From contig NC_087078.1 of the NCBI RefSeq assembly GCF_026151205.1, positions 12,383,118-12,447,117 on the forward strand: 64,000 nt of DNA, given 5' to 3'. The stretch comes from Bolinopsis microptera (Eukaryota; Ctenophora; Tentaculata; Lobata; Bolinopsidae). Each line of letters opens with the position of its first letter. Position 1 is the stretch's first letter. This document shows, piece after piece, positions 22,901-34,100 of this stretch. The translations under genes and the position numbers were made by a program. The notes beneath the pieces were generated by a model. It made no database searches. It was not told where the DNA came from and saw only the letters and a list, made by a program, of their open reading frames with translations.

Positions 22901-24920
22901 AAGCAATTTATAGGTGGGTATCTTATTTTATATACCAAGACACAGTTAGTACCGTGATTTCTCAACAGTTAGTACCACAAAAGCCGGTAAAAGCCGCGAA
23001 GGGGGTGGGTGGGTCTTTTGACAAAATTCCAAAATTACACTTAGTCAACGTCACGTACAGAACTTAGTACCTGATCCCAATGTTAACTTTTCTAATGTCT
23101 AGATATCAACGTTTTTAAATGTACCTGGACGAAGTTTGAAGCATGATAAGATCATGACATTGTTGCAGCTGCTTACAACTTTAGGACTGCAATCGCTAAT
23201 ATCATGGGCAGGAATACTACAGCCAGTCAATAACATATACTCTCCATTCCCGTTCATCCTGACAAAATGGTCGCTTCATAGAATTGAAGCCGGTTGTTTT
23301 TGAAGTTTTTATGACTTTTTTTCATTAAAAATGTCGCTCATATCTTGCTTACAGTTCAAAAAAATAATTTGTAAGTTTGTGATAAAGTTACTAACGTCTC
23401 CGTTTCAATAATCTCGTGTGTTCCTCCCCCTTGACAACCCAAAATATGGCAAATTTGCTTAGTTGACGTCATTATCTTGTCTACATTGTCACAACATAAA
23501 GAGGTTGTCTTCTTGTCTTTTTTGTTGTGTACAGAAAGTATTCCTTCCGCTGCACTATCGTCGCCATTAGAGTCGATCATCAAGAAAAACTCTGGTTCTG
23601 CTGAAGATAAAACTGCTCAATCATTATAATATTATAGATGGTTGATTTTCTAGACAAACTTTCAGGTCTTTCAACATATTGCCGCAGAATTTGATAATAC
23701 GAATGCAAAAAGGCAATGAAGGTCGAACCTGAAATATTGAAGCCGTAAACCTCGACCTCGCACAGAGTTAGCTGTACCATAACATTGTTCTTTGGTCGTG
23801 GAAGCTGGAATGTTACCACCCTACCTACCAAGTTACAGTCTACTCTGAGATCTAAAGGGTCCCCTCTTTTAGCCAGGATGGGACTTCCCCCACATTCAAC
23901 ACCATCTATTGTTACCTGAAATTTACCGAAATTTTACGCCACACTTCAGTCTTTACCCCTCATCCTACATCTACATTAATTCTTATTTTGACATGACGTT
24001 ACGAAATGTTTTGAATTTGATAAGATGCGATAAAATTGTAATTTTGTTCGATCGAGTCATTTAGATACGGCTAAAAGTACCATCGGATTTATAATTCATA
24101 ATCCCTCCCCTCAAGTACTGATCCGATAATTTGTTAACAATCGTCCCACATTCCAGTTACTCTCACATTATACACTTTTGGTGCTCTGTTACATTAATCT
24201 CATTACTGGCTGAATAGTATCTGTTTCATAATATCTTTACTGAGGTACATGTTACCTGTGTTCCATTAATTTTATCATGAAAGTAATTTCTACTCCACAC
24301 AAGAATTGAAGTTATGAAATAATCTTTCTGTAAATCCACCCTCCACCATTTGGAGACCGCTGATTCTGTTCTCAGGTGACCATTGTCCGTGTCTGTGTGT
24401 GTACATGTCCTGTCAGATTTAGGAATGAAGTATTAACATAATAATATCATGAGTTAATTTTCCTAAAATTGGCTAATTGGTAACCTAATGAAACTGTAAG
24501 TTATCACAAACCAATTCCAATAGTAAGTGTTTCTGTTTCCATCTACCGCCTTCCAGCTGCTTCCGTTCCAAGCTGTATCTGTCTGTGCTGTAGGTTTGCA
24601 TCTAGATAGCAGACCACCTGCTCCGACAGTAACTGTTAGTTATTCACTATCATGTCCAATGATGACGTCACAGTTATAATATTTACCTTATCGGACGTTA
24701 TTTGACCGGACATAGCGTGAACGCTCGAAGGCATTTAAAACCATTAAAATCTGAAAACGCATCTTTTTTACTATAATATTTTGTGATCTCTACTTCTCTA
24801 GATATATTATTTTACAGCAAGTAAAGAGTTGTGTTTACCGTCCGGAGGGTCATAGTGACGTGTTGATGAGACAATCAGTACACCGCCCAGTATCGTCCAC
24901 ATAACTTTATCATTCCACAT
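18641..24920 (-). CDS. F5/8C-SRCR-LDLa-7TM receptor gene (possibly inactivated)
   Basis: Nine exons with GT-AG borders and fully consistent phase: 24920-24839 (ATG and hydrophobic signal peptide 'MWTILGGVLIVSS'), 24632-24512, 24409-24256, 23915-23729, 23600-23396, 23258-23125, 22475-22256, 22101-21938 and 21795-18641. The predicted protein, about 1470 residues if the lesions are ignored, has a fucolectin-type F5/8C domain, two SRCR domains, about seven LDL-receptor class A modules and a rhodopsin-type 7TM region like that of LDL-A-bearing receptors such as Lymnaea GRL101 and the relaxin/LGR group. It would be a plasma-membrane receptor with a large adhesive or lectin-like ectodomain coupling to a G protein. 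The ectodomain is open throughout. The 7TM part has one extra A in an A6 run (19887-19892), a second frameshift at about 19632-19650 and an in-frame TAA at 19262-19264. It is therefore either a young pseudogene or carries assembly errors. Confidence 0.8.
19930..21795 (-). other. LDL-A module array of the receptor
   Basis: Start of the large last exon (acceptor before 21795, joining as G-Q-C-K-V-G). About seven LDL-A-like modules can be seen by their C-D-x-x-x-D-C-x-D-x-x-D-E signature, for example 'LCNGVSDCLDGEDEAKEVC', 'ICDDIVDCLFGEDEAFC', 'VCNLADDCGDESDEDGC' and 'LCDGVVNCVDFSDEC'. Several others are degenerate. The last module ends 15-20 residues before TM1. Confidence 0.8.
21938..23600 (-). 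other. two SRCR domains of the receptor (four exons)
   Basis: SRCR 1 is split between 23600-23396 ('CHILGCQGG') and 23258-23125 ('LTGCSIPAHDISDC'). SRCR 2 is split between 22475-22256 ('LLQVRP', 'EWGGVCDNW', 'ICELLGFQ') and 22101-21938 ('LDCPETASNLSEC', 'SYCLDSDMINLQC'). Each domain is cut by one intron at the same place, which supports an internal duplication. The join is frame-consistent in both. Confidence 0.75.
22618..23078. mobile_element. poly(G)-capped palindromic element, 461 bp, in receptor intron 6
   Basis: Starts with G20-C-G12, then ATCATACACTTAGTACCGTA and CGTGACGTTG. The right end (23041-23078) is the imperfect reverse complement, ending CTGATCCC. The inner core GGGGGTGGGTC followed by TTCCAAAA is present near both ends in the same orientation, as in the other capped elements here. 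The right cap is only three C. No clear TSD. It lies between exons 6 and 7 of the receptor gene. Confidence 0.6.
23729..24632 (-). other. F5/8C (fucolectin-like) domain exons of the receptor
   Basis: Exons 24632-24512, 24409-24256 and 23915-23729 encode 'DTAWNGSSWKAVDGNRN', 'WWRVDLQKDYFITSILVW', 'VTIDGVECG' and the end strand 'LTLCEVEVYG'. This is the usual order in fucolectin/tachylectin-4-type discoidin folds, which bind fucose or other glycans. It lies directly after the signal peptide. Confidence 0.8.
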
Positions 24921-26786
24921 TTCTTATGCTGTGTACAATCTAATTGCGATTCACTCTTAATTCAATATATGGAAATTCTATCAAATAAGAAACCAAGGAC
25001 GTAACGGACGATATGACAATTTTCGTAGCTGCTATCCCCAACATAAACAGAAGGGTCTGATGAAAACTTCTATCTTGCCAGAAACGTCGGGAATGGCCCA
25101 GCTGTGAATATACGAATGATTGTTGTATTAAACCTAAACGGTGCCTGGGTGGTTCTAATAACCTATTTAAATGACCTAGTCTTCTCATTCATCTTGCCAA
25201 CTTTACTGAGCTCCATCGCTGGTTTAAGTTCAATCTCCTTAAATATGTTCCGACTGTTCTGTCTTCACAGTTCACTGGCAACGTTTCCGGGGTAACTGAG
25301 CTTTCAGGTTGATAAACCATGACGTTTTTCCAGAACCTTCTCAGCTTTAAACATAATACTGTCGATCTCCTTGTCGTCCACAGCTGTTATTGTGATGTAG
25401 GACTCGCTGTTAAACAAAATGAGATAAGAAAGCAGATAAGAGGGCAAATTATACAAACGTATGATTTTAATGTAGGCTGAACTCAATATGAATCAAACAA
25501 GAAATAACAGCCAGTAAAGTGTATCGAGACGATTTCTAGCGAATTACTGGTATTGAAACTACTCAACTGACTCACAAATAAAGCGACCCACTGACTGTAA
25601 TGTTATAAATACCGTATTTTCGTGGCCAGTCGGTAAATGATTCTCAACTACCAGCTGGTTCCTACTTCTTATTTCTTTCCACGAATTCTATCCGACGGTA
25701 AAAAATACGTTTTTAGCGAGGGGTTGTTATCGTCTGGGAACTTTGAAAAAAATGACACCTATTCGTCTTTAAAAATGTCGCCACCGTTATATTTAACCCA
25801 TTCTGAATCTAGTTCTTTAACCACTTCCAATATTTTATTGCCGAACCGTTGATCCGATTTTACCATATTAACAAGTCGTTGACATAACATATCAAAATGA
25901 GTCTGTCAGCAAGTTTTCTACGCAACAATTACCTATTTTTTGCGATATTATGATCGATCGTTTTGCTAGATCGTACCACCTGGCACCTGCAGCAGAAATT
26001 TTAGCTTATACAGACAATGTGTTGGAATCTAATTGTCTGTTACATAAGCTAAAATTGTCTGTATAAGTGTATAAGCTAAAATTCTGCAAACTATAATATC
26101 ATCTAACTATAACTATAACTTATATAATGATATATCTAATCCGAATCGTTATACTAAAGTGACTCAATTTCAATCTGTTGAGATATCCTTAACAGCTAAA
26201 ATCACCGTAGACAATGAGGCACATCATCTTTGAAAATATGAATATTACAGTATGTTATTGTCTTCCACTGTTAGGGAGCAGGCATCCGTATCTTTATTAA
26301 ATGTAGTATTGTTGTGTCTTTTTTGCCATGGCTTTGCTTAATTCCGAGCAAAAAAGCTGTCGTGAGTCGAGGAGTTGATAAATTCAATACAATATGTAGT
26401 TATTAAGGTTGACATAACGTTATTGAGGTTGACATTCCATAAAGTTGAAACTTAAAACTGCTCGCAGCACTCGATTATCGCTTGATTGCTGGTTGAGTAC
26501 TGGTTCTTACAGGTATTGACATGAAGGTCTCCGATATTATGATTGCGGGAGTCCGGTCCCCTCCCTCTTCAAGTCAGAATCCAATATTGTTCCCACTTCT
26601 AATCGACATATTGAAACTTGAAACTTCACGACGCTCGCTTATTGCTATAACGACGTTAAATCTCGTTAATTAATTTTTTGTTATCTGGTATACGAAATTG
26701 TTTCTACGTCACGGTTAGATGGCAATACGTTACTTTTTTTGTTCATAAAACTCAATACTGTCCTTTGATCACTCTATCTTCTGACT
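24921..26786. other. intergenic, one possible terminal exon and a small palindrome
   Basis: Upstream of the receptor ATG. Apart from the possible exon at 25304-25409 and an inverted repeat at about 26000-26090 (TTTTAGCTTATACAGACAAT and complements), no gene was recognised. Confidence 0.4.
25304..25409 (-). CDS. possible terminal exon, unknown protein
   Basis: An acceptor-like TTTAACAG at about 25416-25409 opens a frame reading 'ESYITITAVDDKEIDSIMF' then 'KAEKVLEKRHGLST' and a TGA. The composition is protein-like and the acceptor is plausible, but no domain is recognised and no upstream partner exon was found. The gene would continue upstream (higher coordinates). Confidence 0.25.
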
Positions 26787-29700
26787 GGGGGGGGGGGGGG
26801 GGTCCAACCCGATTTTTCCGATCATTCCGATCCCGATTTTGGCCTCATCAACCCTCATATCGGAAAAATCGGGAAAATTTGAATCTTTCCTCTGAGGTTT
26901 CTAGGCGATATAGGTAGCTATTTCTGTACTTAAATATGACAAGAAATCGATTGGTGGTGGTCCCAGAACCCCAAAATGGTTTCTAGTTCCAAACAAGAAT
27001 CGTTTCGTCCGAAAAACAACACACTGTCGTATCAACTCTTGTTTGACAGAAACATCCACCCCGGTCCACAATTGAAAGAGGTACGGTTGGTAATAACAAT
27101 CGTAACAAATAGGGAACGCTTTAGCAACTTTTGATTTAAATTGTCTCCACAATTTGTAACAGGCTATCTGCAGAAATGGGTAGCACGGTTAATGACCATT
27201 GACCATGGTCCTTTCTCGAACTTCCAATCCTCAGTTAGATACAAAGAATAGTCTACACAATTTTAAATAACATTAAAAGAGATGAAAATCACTTTATTCA
27301 TCAAAATCTTTATTTATCATGTAACAACTTTTCCATAGTACTGGAGAGTAAAACTCTGTTAAACAAAAAAATTCTCGAGCACATTTTGAGTCAGTAACAG
27401 TAACATGTATATGTTACAGACTCAAATGCGTTTAAAAACATTTTAGTAACAGTAAATTGTGTAAACTGATGAGGAGGAGCAGGAGGACTGAAGAAGAGGA
27501 GGACTGAGGAGGAGGAGGAGGAGAAGGAGAAAGACTGAGGAGGAGGAGGACTGACGAGGAGGAGAAGGACCGAGAAGGACAGAGGAGGAGGAGGAGGACT
27601 GAAGAGGAGGACTGAAGAGGAGAGGGAGGACTGAGGAAGAGGAGCAGGATCGGTGAGGAGGAAGAAGAGGACTGAGGACGGGGAGGAGGAAGACTAAGAT
27701 AACGCGAGGGCTAATAGGACGACGAGGACTGAGGACGAGGACGAGAGCGAGGACGAGGACTGAGGAGGAGGACTGATAAGAAGGAGAAGGAGAAGGAGGA
27801 GGAGGACTGAAGATGAGGAGAAGGAGGACTGAGGGAGGACTGAGGAGGAGGAAGAGGACTGAGGAGGAGGACTGAGGACTGAGGAGAAGAAGGACTGAGG
27901 AGGACAGAGGAGGACCAGGACGAGGACTAGGAGGATGAGGACGAGGACTAAGGACGAGGACTGGGAGGATGAGGACGAAGACTAAGGACGATAAGGATGA
28001 GGACGATGACTAAGAACGAGGAGGAGGACGAATGAGGAGGAGGACTGATTAGGAGGAGAAGGAGGAGGAGGGTGAGGAGGAGAACTGAGGAGGAGGAGAA
28101 GGAGGAAGACTGAGGAGAAAGAGGAGGACTGGGGAGGAGAGGGAGGACTGAGGAAGAGGAGCAGCTGATTGAGAAGGACCAAGGAGGACTGAGGAGGAGG
28201 AGGACTGAGGAGGAGGAAGACTGAAGAGGAGAGGGAGGACTGAGGAAGAGGAGCAGCTGATTGGTGAGGAGGAGGAGGACTAAGGACGAGGAGGACTGAG
28301 GAGGAGGACGAGAGCGAGGACGAGGAGGAAGACTGAGGAGGAGGACTGATAAGAAGGAGAAGGACGAGGACGAGGACTGAGGAGGAGGACTGATGATGAA
28401 AAGGAGAAGGAGGACTGGGGGAGGACTGAGGAAGAGGAGGACTTGGGGAGGACTGAGGAGGAGGAGGACTGAGGGAGGACTGAGGAGGACTGAGGATGAG
28501 AAGGAGGAGAAGGAGGAGAAGGAGGAGAAGGAGGACTGGCGGAGGACTGATGAGGAGGTGGACTGGGGGAGGACTGAGGAGGAGGAGGACTTAGGAGTAG
28601 GAGGAGAAGGAGGAAAAGGAGGAAAAGGAGGAGAAGGAGGAGGAGGACTGAGGAGGATGAGGAGGATGAGGATGAGGAGGAGGACTGAGGAGTAGGACTG
28701 AGGAGGAGGAAGAGGACTAAGGAGGAGGATCAGGAGGATCAGGAGGAGGCTGAGGAGGAAGAGGACTGACGAGGAGGAGAAGGAGGAGCAGGACTGAGGA
28801 GGAAGACTGAGGAGGATGAGGACGAGGACTAAGGACGAGGACTAGGAGGATGATAACGAGGGCTAAAGAAGAGGACTGATTAGGAGGAGAAGGAAGAGGA
28901 GAAGGAGGAGGAGAAGGAGGAGGACTGAGAAGGAGGAGGATAAGGAGGAGAATGAGGAGGAGTAGGAGGAGGAGGATAAGGAGAAGATTGAGGAGGAGGA
29001 TGACTCAGGAGGAGGACTCAGAAGGTGGAGGAGGACTCAGGAGGACTCAGGAGGACTCAGGAGGAGGAGGAGGACTGATGAGGAAGAGGAGGAGGAGGAC
29101 TCAGGAGAAGGAAGAGGACGAGGACGAAGACGAGGACTAAGGACGAGGACGACTAGTGTAGGACTGAGGATGAGGACTGATGAGGAGAAGGAGGAGGAGG
29201 ACTGAGGAGGACGATGAGGAGGAGGAGACTGAGGAGGAGGAGGAGGAGGATGATGAGGAGGAGGACTGAGGAGGACTGAGGAGGACGACTGAGGAGGACG
29301 AGGACGAGGACTAAGGACGAGGAGGAGGAGGAGGACTGATTAGGAGAAGAAGAAAGCGGAGAAGGAGGAGGAGGATGAGGCTAGGAGGAGGAGGATGAGG
29401 AGAATGAGGAGGACTGGGGGAGGACTGGGGGAGGACTGAGGAGGAGGATAAGGAGGAGGAGGACTAAGGATGAGGATGAGGACAAGGACGATTATGAGGA
29501 GGACAGAGGATGAGGACTGATGAGGAGGAGGATGAGGAGGAGGAGGACTGGGGAGGACCGAGGAGGAAGAGGAGGATGACTGAGGAGGAGGATGAGGAGA
29601 AGGACTCAGAAGGAGGACTCAGGAGGTGAAGGAGGATGAGGAGGAGGACTCGGGAGGAGGACTCAGGAGGACTGATGGGGAGGAGAAGGAGGAGGAGGAT

Positions 29701-30548
29701 GAGTCTAGGAGAAACGAGGAGGTCAGGAGGAGGAGGAGAAGGAGGAGGACTGGGAGTAGGACTGAGGAGGGGACTGAGGACTGAGGAGCAGGGTGAGGAG
29801 GACTGAGGAGAAGGACGAGGACGAGGACGTGTAGTCAGGAAGAGGACTGAAGAGAACTGAGGAGGAGAAGGACTCAGGAGGAGGAGGAAGACTTAGGAGG
29901 AGGAGGACTGATGAGAAGGAGGAGGAAGACTAGGGAGGAGGAGGAGGACATGTAAATGTTTTGTCTGTTTTTGTCTGTTTTTGTCCGTTTTTGTTCGCCC
30001 TACTTTTTGTCCGTTTTGAAAATATAGGGTACCGAACGGACACAAAACATGATACCCCAGCCAAGCATGTGTTACGATACAATTAATGTACTTGACTATA
30101 CATTTAAGGTGCAGTGTACTAGTGATATTATGGTATGTTTAAAGACCCCCAAGACCGGACCACAAAATATAACCCGGTACCTAGTGTTGTACTATACTAA
30201 TACATAATGACAAGTAACAGGGATAAAATTAATGAGCAGAAACAATCGATCTCACGTCAAAAGGCCAAAGCACTCGGGTCTGGGAGTACATGACAACTCC
30301 AACTAGTAGTGAGCATACTAGCGCCTCTGCAGTGGAAAAACACATAAAACATACTATTGGAATGTCCAATTGGTTCGTTTTCTCATAAAAATATAGCATA
30401 TGGAGGGGTTCTGGTTGAATTATATCACTTCTGAGAGGTTTTAGAGATCGATTCTGTAAATTTCTCAATTTTCCGATTTTTCCGATTCCGATTTTGGCCT
30501 CATCAACCCTCATATCGGACATCGGGTTGGACCCCCCCCCCCCCCCCC
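26787..30548. mobile_element. poly(G)/poly(C)-capped insertion with (GGA)n interior
   Basis: Left cap G16 at 26787-26802, right cap C17 at 30532-30548, flanked by the direct repeat TGACT (26782-26786 and 30549-30553), a 5-bp TSD or 6 bp if CTGACT. Inside the caps are inverted TCCAACCCGAT ends. A core, GATTTTGGCCTCATCAACCC, is present in the same orientation at both ends (about 26835 and 30490). The interior is mostly a (GGA)n tract with unique sequence on each side. No transposase was seen, so it is non-autonomous. Confidence 0.75.
27467..29950. repeat. 2.5-kb purine (GGA)n-rich array
   Basis: Almost pure G/A on the plus strand, built from GAGGAG with irregular ACTGAGGAGG-type interruptions. 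It ends at a module (29950-30053) whose reverse complement, starting GGGGTATCATGTTTTGTGTC, also abuts TCC arrays at 50016 and 51297. Open frames within it are low-complexity artefacts. Confidence 0.9.
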
Positions 30549-31191
30549 TGACTCCAACGATATGAAATTGTTAGGATGCACGATTGAAAATGGCGCTTGA
30601 GTATTTGAAGAAAGGCGTGGTAGACCACGTACTTTCTATATCATACTGAGTCAAAAATAGCAGTGTGAAACATACATATTTGCACGCTTACAGGCAGTAG
30701 TGGGCGGCTGGTCCCTTGTTTACTTTAATGACACTTATGAAGTAGGTATGAACCTTACACGATTACTTCCTGCATCACTATGCTCCTTTCGTTAGCAAGC
30801 CTTGTAGAGCTGAGAAGCTTTGTCTTGGTGACGTTCTTTGTGTTCTTTGAGTTGCTGTTGATTTTGTGTTGCTTGCTGTTGATTTTTGATCAAATAGTAT
30901 TACTATTACCCTAATGTCACTGTTATCATTTCAATTCTTTATTGAAACGTGATTGATATAAATGATTTGATCAGATTAAAAAAGTTTGTTACATTGATTA
31001 TTGTACCATGTATTATATTATATTGATGTTGAAGTTATTTTATATACTTCCCATGTCCTAAATTACTGTAATCTTTTTTCTGTTTTTTTTAAAAGACTCC
31101 TCGATTTTTTCAGGAACAAAAAGCAAGTGGTTATACAAAATTCCTGATTTTGTATTCTAAATGCTGACTTTTTAAAACCCAGAATATAAGC
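30549..31191. other. upstream region of the PNP gene
   Basis: No ORF. A possible splice acceptor (ACCCAG, before AATATAAGC) sits just ahead of the PNP ATG, so a 5' UTR intron is possible. No confident TATA box or initiator can be named. Confidence 0.35.
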
Positions 31192-34100
31192 ATGGAGGAG
31201 GAAAAGTATAGTTATGATAAAATTAAAGACATTGCTGATTATATCCAGTCAAGGACAAGCCAGAGACCTAAACTAGGTAAAGTTTGCCTTAACCAATAAC
31301 CATGAATATTGAATATGAGTATATGGAGTATATGGGAAGTTGGTCGTTTAGCTCCGGTCAGTCCCTGCGCATTCCCTGCACGGTCCCTGCACAGTAACAT
31401 ATGAACACCGCGCCGGCTACTAACCATGAATATTGAATATGATTATATTTGGTTCTGTAATCTTACTTCCTTACATCCGAGTTCCGGTAGACTGTAGCCA
31501 CTAATCTGTGCTACAATTCTACACACCATTTTATAGTTCTACGTAGTGTTTCCACCACTTTTAGACACTTTTGTGACCACCTTAACTCCAGTCACTCCTC
31601 AGGTATAATCTGCGGGTCAGGTTTGGGAGGACTAGCAGATCTCCTGACTGACACTCAAGAGATGGACTACACTTCAATCCCGGGCTTCCCTGTCACTACA
31701 GGTAGGCGTTATCGTTGATTGACGTTGTTAATCATTCCCAGCTCGTAGCGGCTCAGTAGTGCTACGATCTCGCGAAAAAGCGATCTAGCGATAAGCATTA
31801 TTTGATGCACGGCCCAGTAGTGCATCAAGCGTTATTGTTACTTTACACTTACAGTTGTTACAAGCACTTGGAGCTATTTTTTAGCTAAATTTTGGTATAA
31901 GTTATATTGGTAGTAAGTTATATTGGTAGCAAGTTATATTGATTCAAATATGAATGATTTATTTCGAAATCTTTTGTAAACTTCCCTGAGAAAATGTTTG
32001 CCGCATCAATGATCAGGCAGTGAAACAAGAAATTTTTTTGAAACAAGAAATTTAATTTTAGCACATTTTACAGATTACAGAATCAACAAATTTACAACAA
32101 TGAAAATATAATGCTTGCATAATATGTTGTATGACTTTCTAATGACTGCTAATTGGGGTGCAAAAGGACAGGTAACTAAATTTTCAGTAAATTAACAGTA
32201 AATTCAGTCACTTCAAGCTGATTCCGTTTCAGTGAAAGGACACGGCGGAAAGCTGGTATTCGGAAAGTTAGAGACTGTAGAATGTGTTTGTATGAAGGGA
32301 AGATTCCATTTTTATGAGGGCTACCCCATTTGGAAGGTACGATTAATAAATTTCCGCGATTATAGCTGCACTTCGAGGGTTTCTGGTGTTAATATATATT
32401 TGATACCAAAGAATACTGGTTGCTGACATTCGTTGCACTCAGTATTATACATGGTATACACTGTATTTTCACCATGCATAATGTGCGTACAATACAGGGC
32501 CGGTGGGCTAGAATTACCGTAAAATAGAGAAATGATCCAGATCCCTACCCAAGCTGATTTTGGCCCACAAAATATTAAAGCATGACAAGCAATATGTAAT
32601 CATTTATATTATAAATATTATCATATTAATATTATTAAATGCATGTTAGCTTGCTGAAACAAAGTTGCCCTGCAGTGTGCAGCTCCAGTCCAAGTAATGA
32701 AACTGCTGGGTGTGAAGGGTCTGATAGTTACTAACGCTGCTGGGGGCATCAACTCTGCTAAACTGAATCTTGGAGATCTGATGCTGATCACGGACCATAT
32801 TAATCTGGTGGGAGTTACTGGAAATAACCCGCTGAGGGGTGCTAATGATGAAAGGTACACACTGTGTTTGGTAGATACTTACAAGCTGTATTTGAAAGGA
32901 TCACGTGATGTAAAACTTAAAAGTACACATTTTTCGAAAATTCTATCATTCTAGTGGGAAAGAGAAAACGTACGCTAGATGTGGGTTTTACTGTAATTTT
33001 TTTAAATTTTATTTGAAAATTCAATTAATTATTATATATACAAATCAAGCGTTACATTTCAGCCATGCAAAATTACAATGACATATTTTAATATTCTAAT
33101 TGAAAAATGGTGCTGCAATATAAGTTGCTTAATGTTTGGCCGGATGACAACTAACTAAAAGAGAAAAATAAACTTGATTACATAATAATTAATTCGGCTG
33201 AACCAACACATAGCAAAAGCCACATTAACGTTGGGGCCGTTTACCAAATTTGAATGACATACAATAACAAGAAATCAAACATATCATAAATAATTATATA
33301 TGGATTTTGTTCATTACAATTCATTACAAATATCTTATATGAAACTCAACATCTTACAATTTTGTTCCTCAAGGCATATTTATGATTTTACCCTCTTTGT
33401 CTAGACTCTCTCAATCAACAAATTTGGGTTTAGTCAAATTTGAAGTATTCGCCTTGGCGTCCCTGCATTCACGAACACAATACTTGTTTTTCATGATCAA
33501 ATTATTCATCTGGGCACTAGTTTCTTGAAGTGTGAGGATTCTCTATGCAGTACACGGCTATTCCGGCTTTGTTAATTATTCATTAATTAGTCGTTGCATA
33601 CGCTACAGTGGTGAAAAGTCACTGAACCCCTTATCCTTTCTTCATTTTGGATCATTCATTCAATAAAAAGCTCACCAGATATGCTAGATCATGATAAGGA
33701 CGAGGAGATAACGGTGGTGAACTGAAAACGGTTACAATGATATTTTAATTTGACCTACAACCAAACCACATACAGATTACAGATCGAGACACCTAAATGT
33801 GCGCAAAGTTTTTCAAGTTCTGCACGCCTAAAGCTCACGTGTCAAGTCAAGTCTTGTCAAGTCAAGTCAAAACCCGGCGCCCCGATTTACCGCAGCCAAT
33901 TCCTTCCCCCAAAACGGGCTTAACATGCATAATGTAAACAAACGAAACCCTGATTTACCGCAGACCCATATTTACCGCGGATGTATCCCAAACTGCGGTA
34001 AATTGGGGTTTTACTGTACGTATTTCTCTTACTAACGTCCAACAACGTCAGGTTCGGACCAAGGTTCCCAGCTACTAATGCAGTTTACAGCAAGGATCTC

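Noticed and set aside
28393..29140. Arg/Glu/Gly-rich frames in the GGA tract
   Set aside because: Low-complexity translation of a microsatellite.
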